Part shown: piece after piece, positions 5,747 to 6,536 of the stretch
How the letters are laid out: every line of letters starts with the position of its first letter
Numbering within the stretch: the stretch's first letter is position 1
From: an uncultured Planctomycetaceae bacterium
GTDB lineage: Bacteria; Planctomycetota; Planctomycetia; Planctomycetales; Planctomycetaceae
Length of the DNA: 6,536 bases
Assembly (NCBI GenBank): GCA_903823545.1
Contig: CAIJTL010000104.1
Span: 1 to 6,536, forward strand
Direction of reading: 5' to 3'
Notes under the pieces: generated by a model
The model's database searches: none
Seen by the model: the letters and a program-made list of their open reading frames with translations, nothing else
What the model was told of the DNA's origin: nothing
Program-made: the position numbers and the translations under genes

Positions 5747-6536
5747 CTATCGTACCGGGCTGCTCAGCTTGAAGATCGGCAACAGCATTGCGACGGCGAT
5801 CCCGCCGATGGCGCTGCCGAGAACCGTAATAATGAGTGGTTCAAGCAAGCTCGTAACGGTCTTCACCGCATTGGCGACCTCGCGGTCAAGATAGTCGCTG
5901 ACCTTTTCCAGAACGGTTCCCAAGCGTCCTGTCTTCTCGCCAGACGCAATCATCTGGACGAGCATCCTGGGAAATAACGAGTGACTTTGCAGCGCTTCAT
6001 GAATTTGGCGACCGGTCGTTACTTTGTCGCCGACATCAATCCAGCAGTTTTCATAGAAGTGATTGTTAGAAACTCCGCCACTGAGTTGCAGCGCTTCGAG
6101 CATCGGTACTCCCGCATTTAACGTTGTAGAGAGAGTGCGCAGACTGCGACTGAGTGCGACCTTTCGACATAGGCCACCGAACGGAGGAAGATTGATTTTC
6201 ATCCAATCCAGCATGATTCGGCCGGTTTTCTGCTTGAGCAAAAAGACCACGAAACCAGCAAGGATCATTGTTCCGGCGACGTACCACGGCCAATACGTAG
6301 TAATCGATGTCGACAAGGCCAAGAGAAACTTCGTCGGTGCTGGAATATCTTTTTCGCGACCGGCGAACATCGGCATCAGCTTTGGGAAAACGTAGGTTAG
6401 TAAGAAGATGATGACGCCGACGCACATGGTCATCATCGCAGCCGGATAAATGAGTGCCCCTTTGATGCGACTTCGAGTTTCTGCGTCGGTTCGATATTGC
6501 GTCGCTATGCGTTCCAGCATCGGGCCAAGTGAGCCG
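5747..6536 (-). CDS. Type II secretion system F / type IV pilus PilC family protein, C-terminal part (5' end outside window)
   Basis: GspF/PilC proteins form the inner-membrane platform that links the assembly ATPase (GspE/PilB) to pseudopilus or pilus growth. The frame stays open to the right edge (GSLGP before Met at 6520), so the Met is internal and the gene starts outside. About 262 of roughly 400 residues are visible. Counting from that Met: the end of the first T2SSF domain with ...IKGALIYPAAM at 19-29 and a membrane segment at about 31-48; the lP-x-pT-like IPAPTKFLL at 59-67; a second membrane segment at about 80-95; then the complete second T2SSF domain (about 123-248) with LSTTLNAGVPMLEAL (130-144), the signature MIASGEKTGRLGTVLEKV (190-207) and a final membrane segment at about 227-248 ending in AMLLPIF. 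Sequence cannot separate secretion from pilus function; the neighbouring partner genes are presumably off the right edge. No terminator is seen after its stop. Confidence 0.93.
   Translation of the reverse strand, partial: GSLGPMLERIATQYRTDAETRSRIKGALIYPAAMMTMCVGVIIFLLTYVFPKLMPMFAGREKDIPAPTKFLLALSTSITTYWPWYVAGTMILAGFVVFLLKQKTGRIMLDWMKINLPPFGGLCRKVALSRSLRTLSTTLNAGVPMLEALQLSGGVSNNHFYENCWIDVGDKVTTGRQIHEALQSHSLFPRMLVQMIASGEKTGRLGTVLEKVSDYLDREVANAVKTVTSLLEPLIITVLGSAIGGIAVAMLLPIFKLSSPVR

Overview
The window looks like a piece of a planctomycete chromosome, probably from the Pirellulaceae/Rhodopirellula side. This is inferred from moderate GC content, weak or absent Shine-Dalgarno sequences before most starts, the style of the RecG and FabI proteins, and a long acidic/arginine-rich disordered protein of a kind I associate with that group. 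No database search was possible. There are five protein genes and no rRNA, tRNA, CRISPR array, insertion sequence or phage gene.

Layout: (1) 1-1698, plus strand: the 3' part of recG, the branch-migrating DNA helicase, whose N-terminal wedge region lies off the left edge. (2) 1791-1819: a perfect 13-bp inverted repeat with T-runs on both strands, the shared terminator of recG and the gene that meets it head-on. (3) 1830-4076, minus strand: a protein of about 748 residues made almost entirely of low-complexity acidic, Arg/Asp/Ser and poly-arginine segments, with a few short hydrophobic/aromatic modules and an RGG tail. Its function is unknown; it is the most unusual item here. (4) 4077-4325: a divergent intergenic region holding a 10-bp direct repeat and a potential hairpin in front of fabI. 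(5) 4326-5135, plus strand: fabI, enoyl-ACP reductase of fatty acid synthesis. (6) 5315-5731, plus strand: a MutT-type NUDIX hydrolase. (7) 5747-6536, minus strand: the C-terminal part of a GspF/PilC inner-membrane platform protein of a type II secretion or type IV pilus system, continuing off the right edge.

The genes do not form one pathway. recG and the mutT-like gene both concern genome maintenance, fabI is lipid synthesis, and gspF/pilC is envelope machinery. Orientation alternates (+, -, +, +, -), so only fabI and mutT could share a transcript, and 179 bases separate them. Apart from the disordered protein, this is ordinary housekeeping DNA; I do not see evidence of a defence or mobile system.
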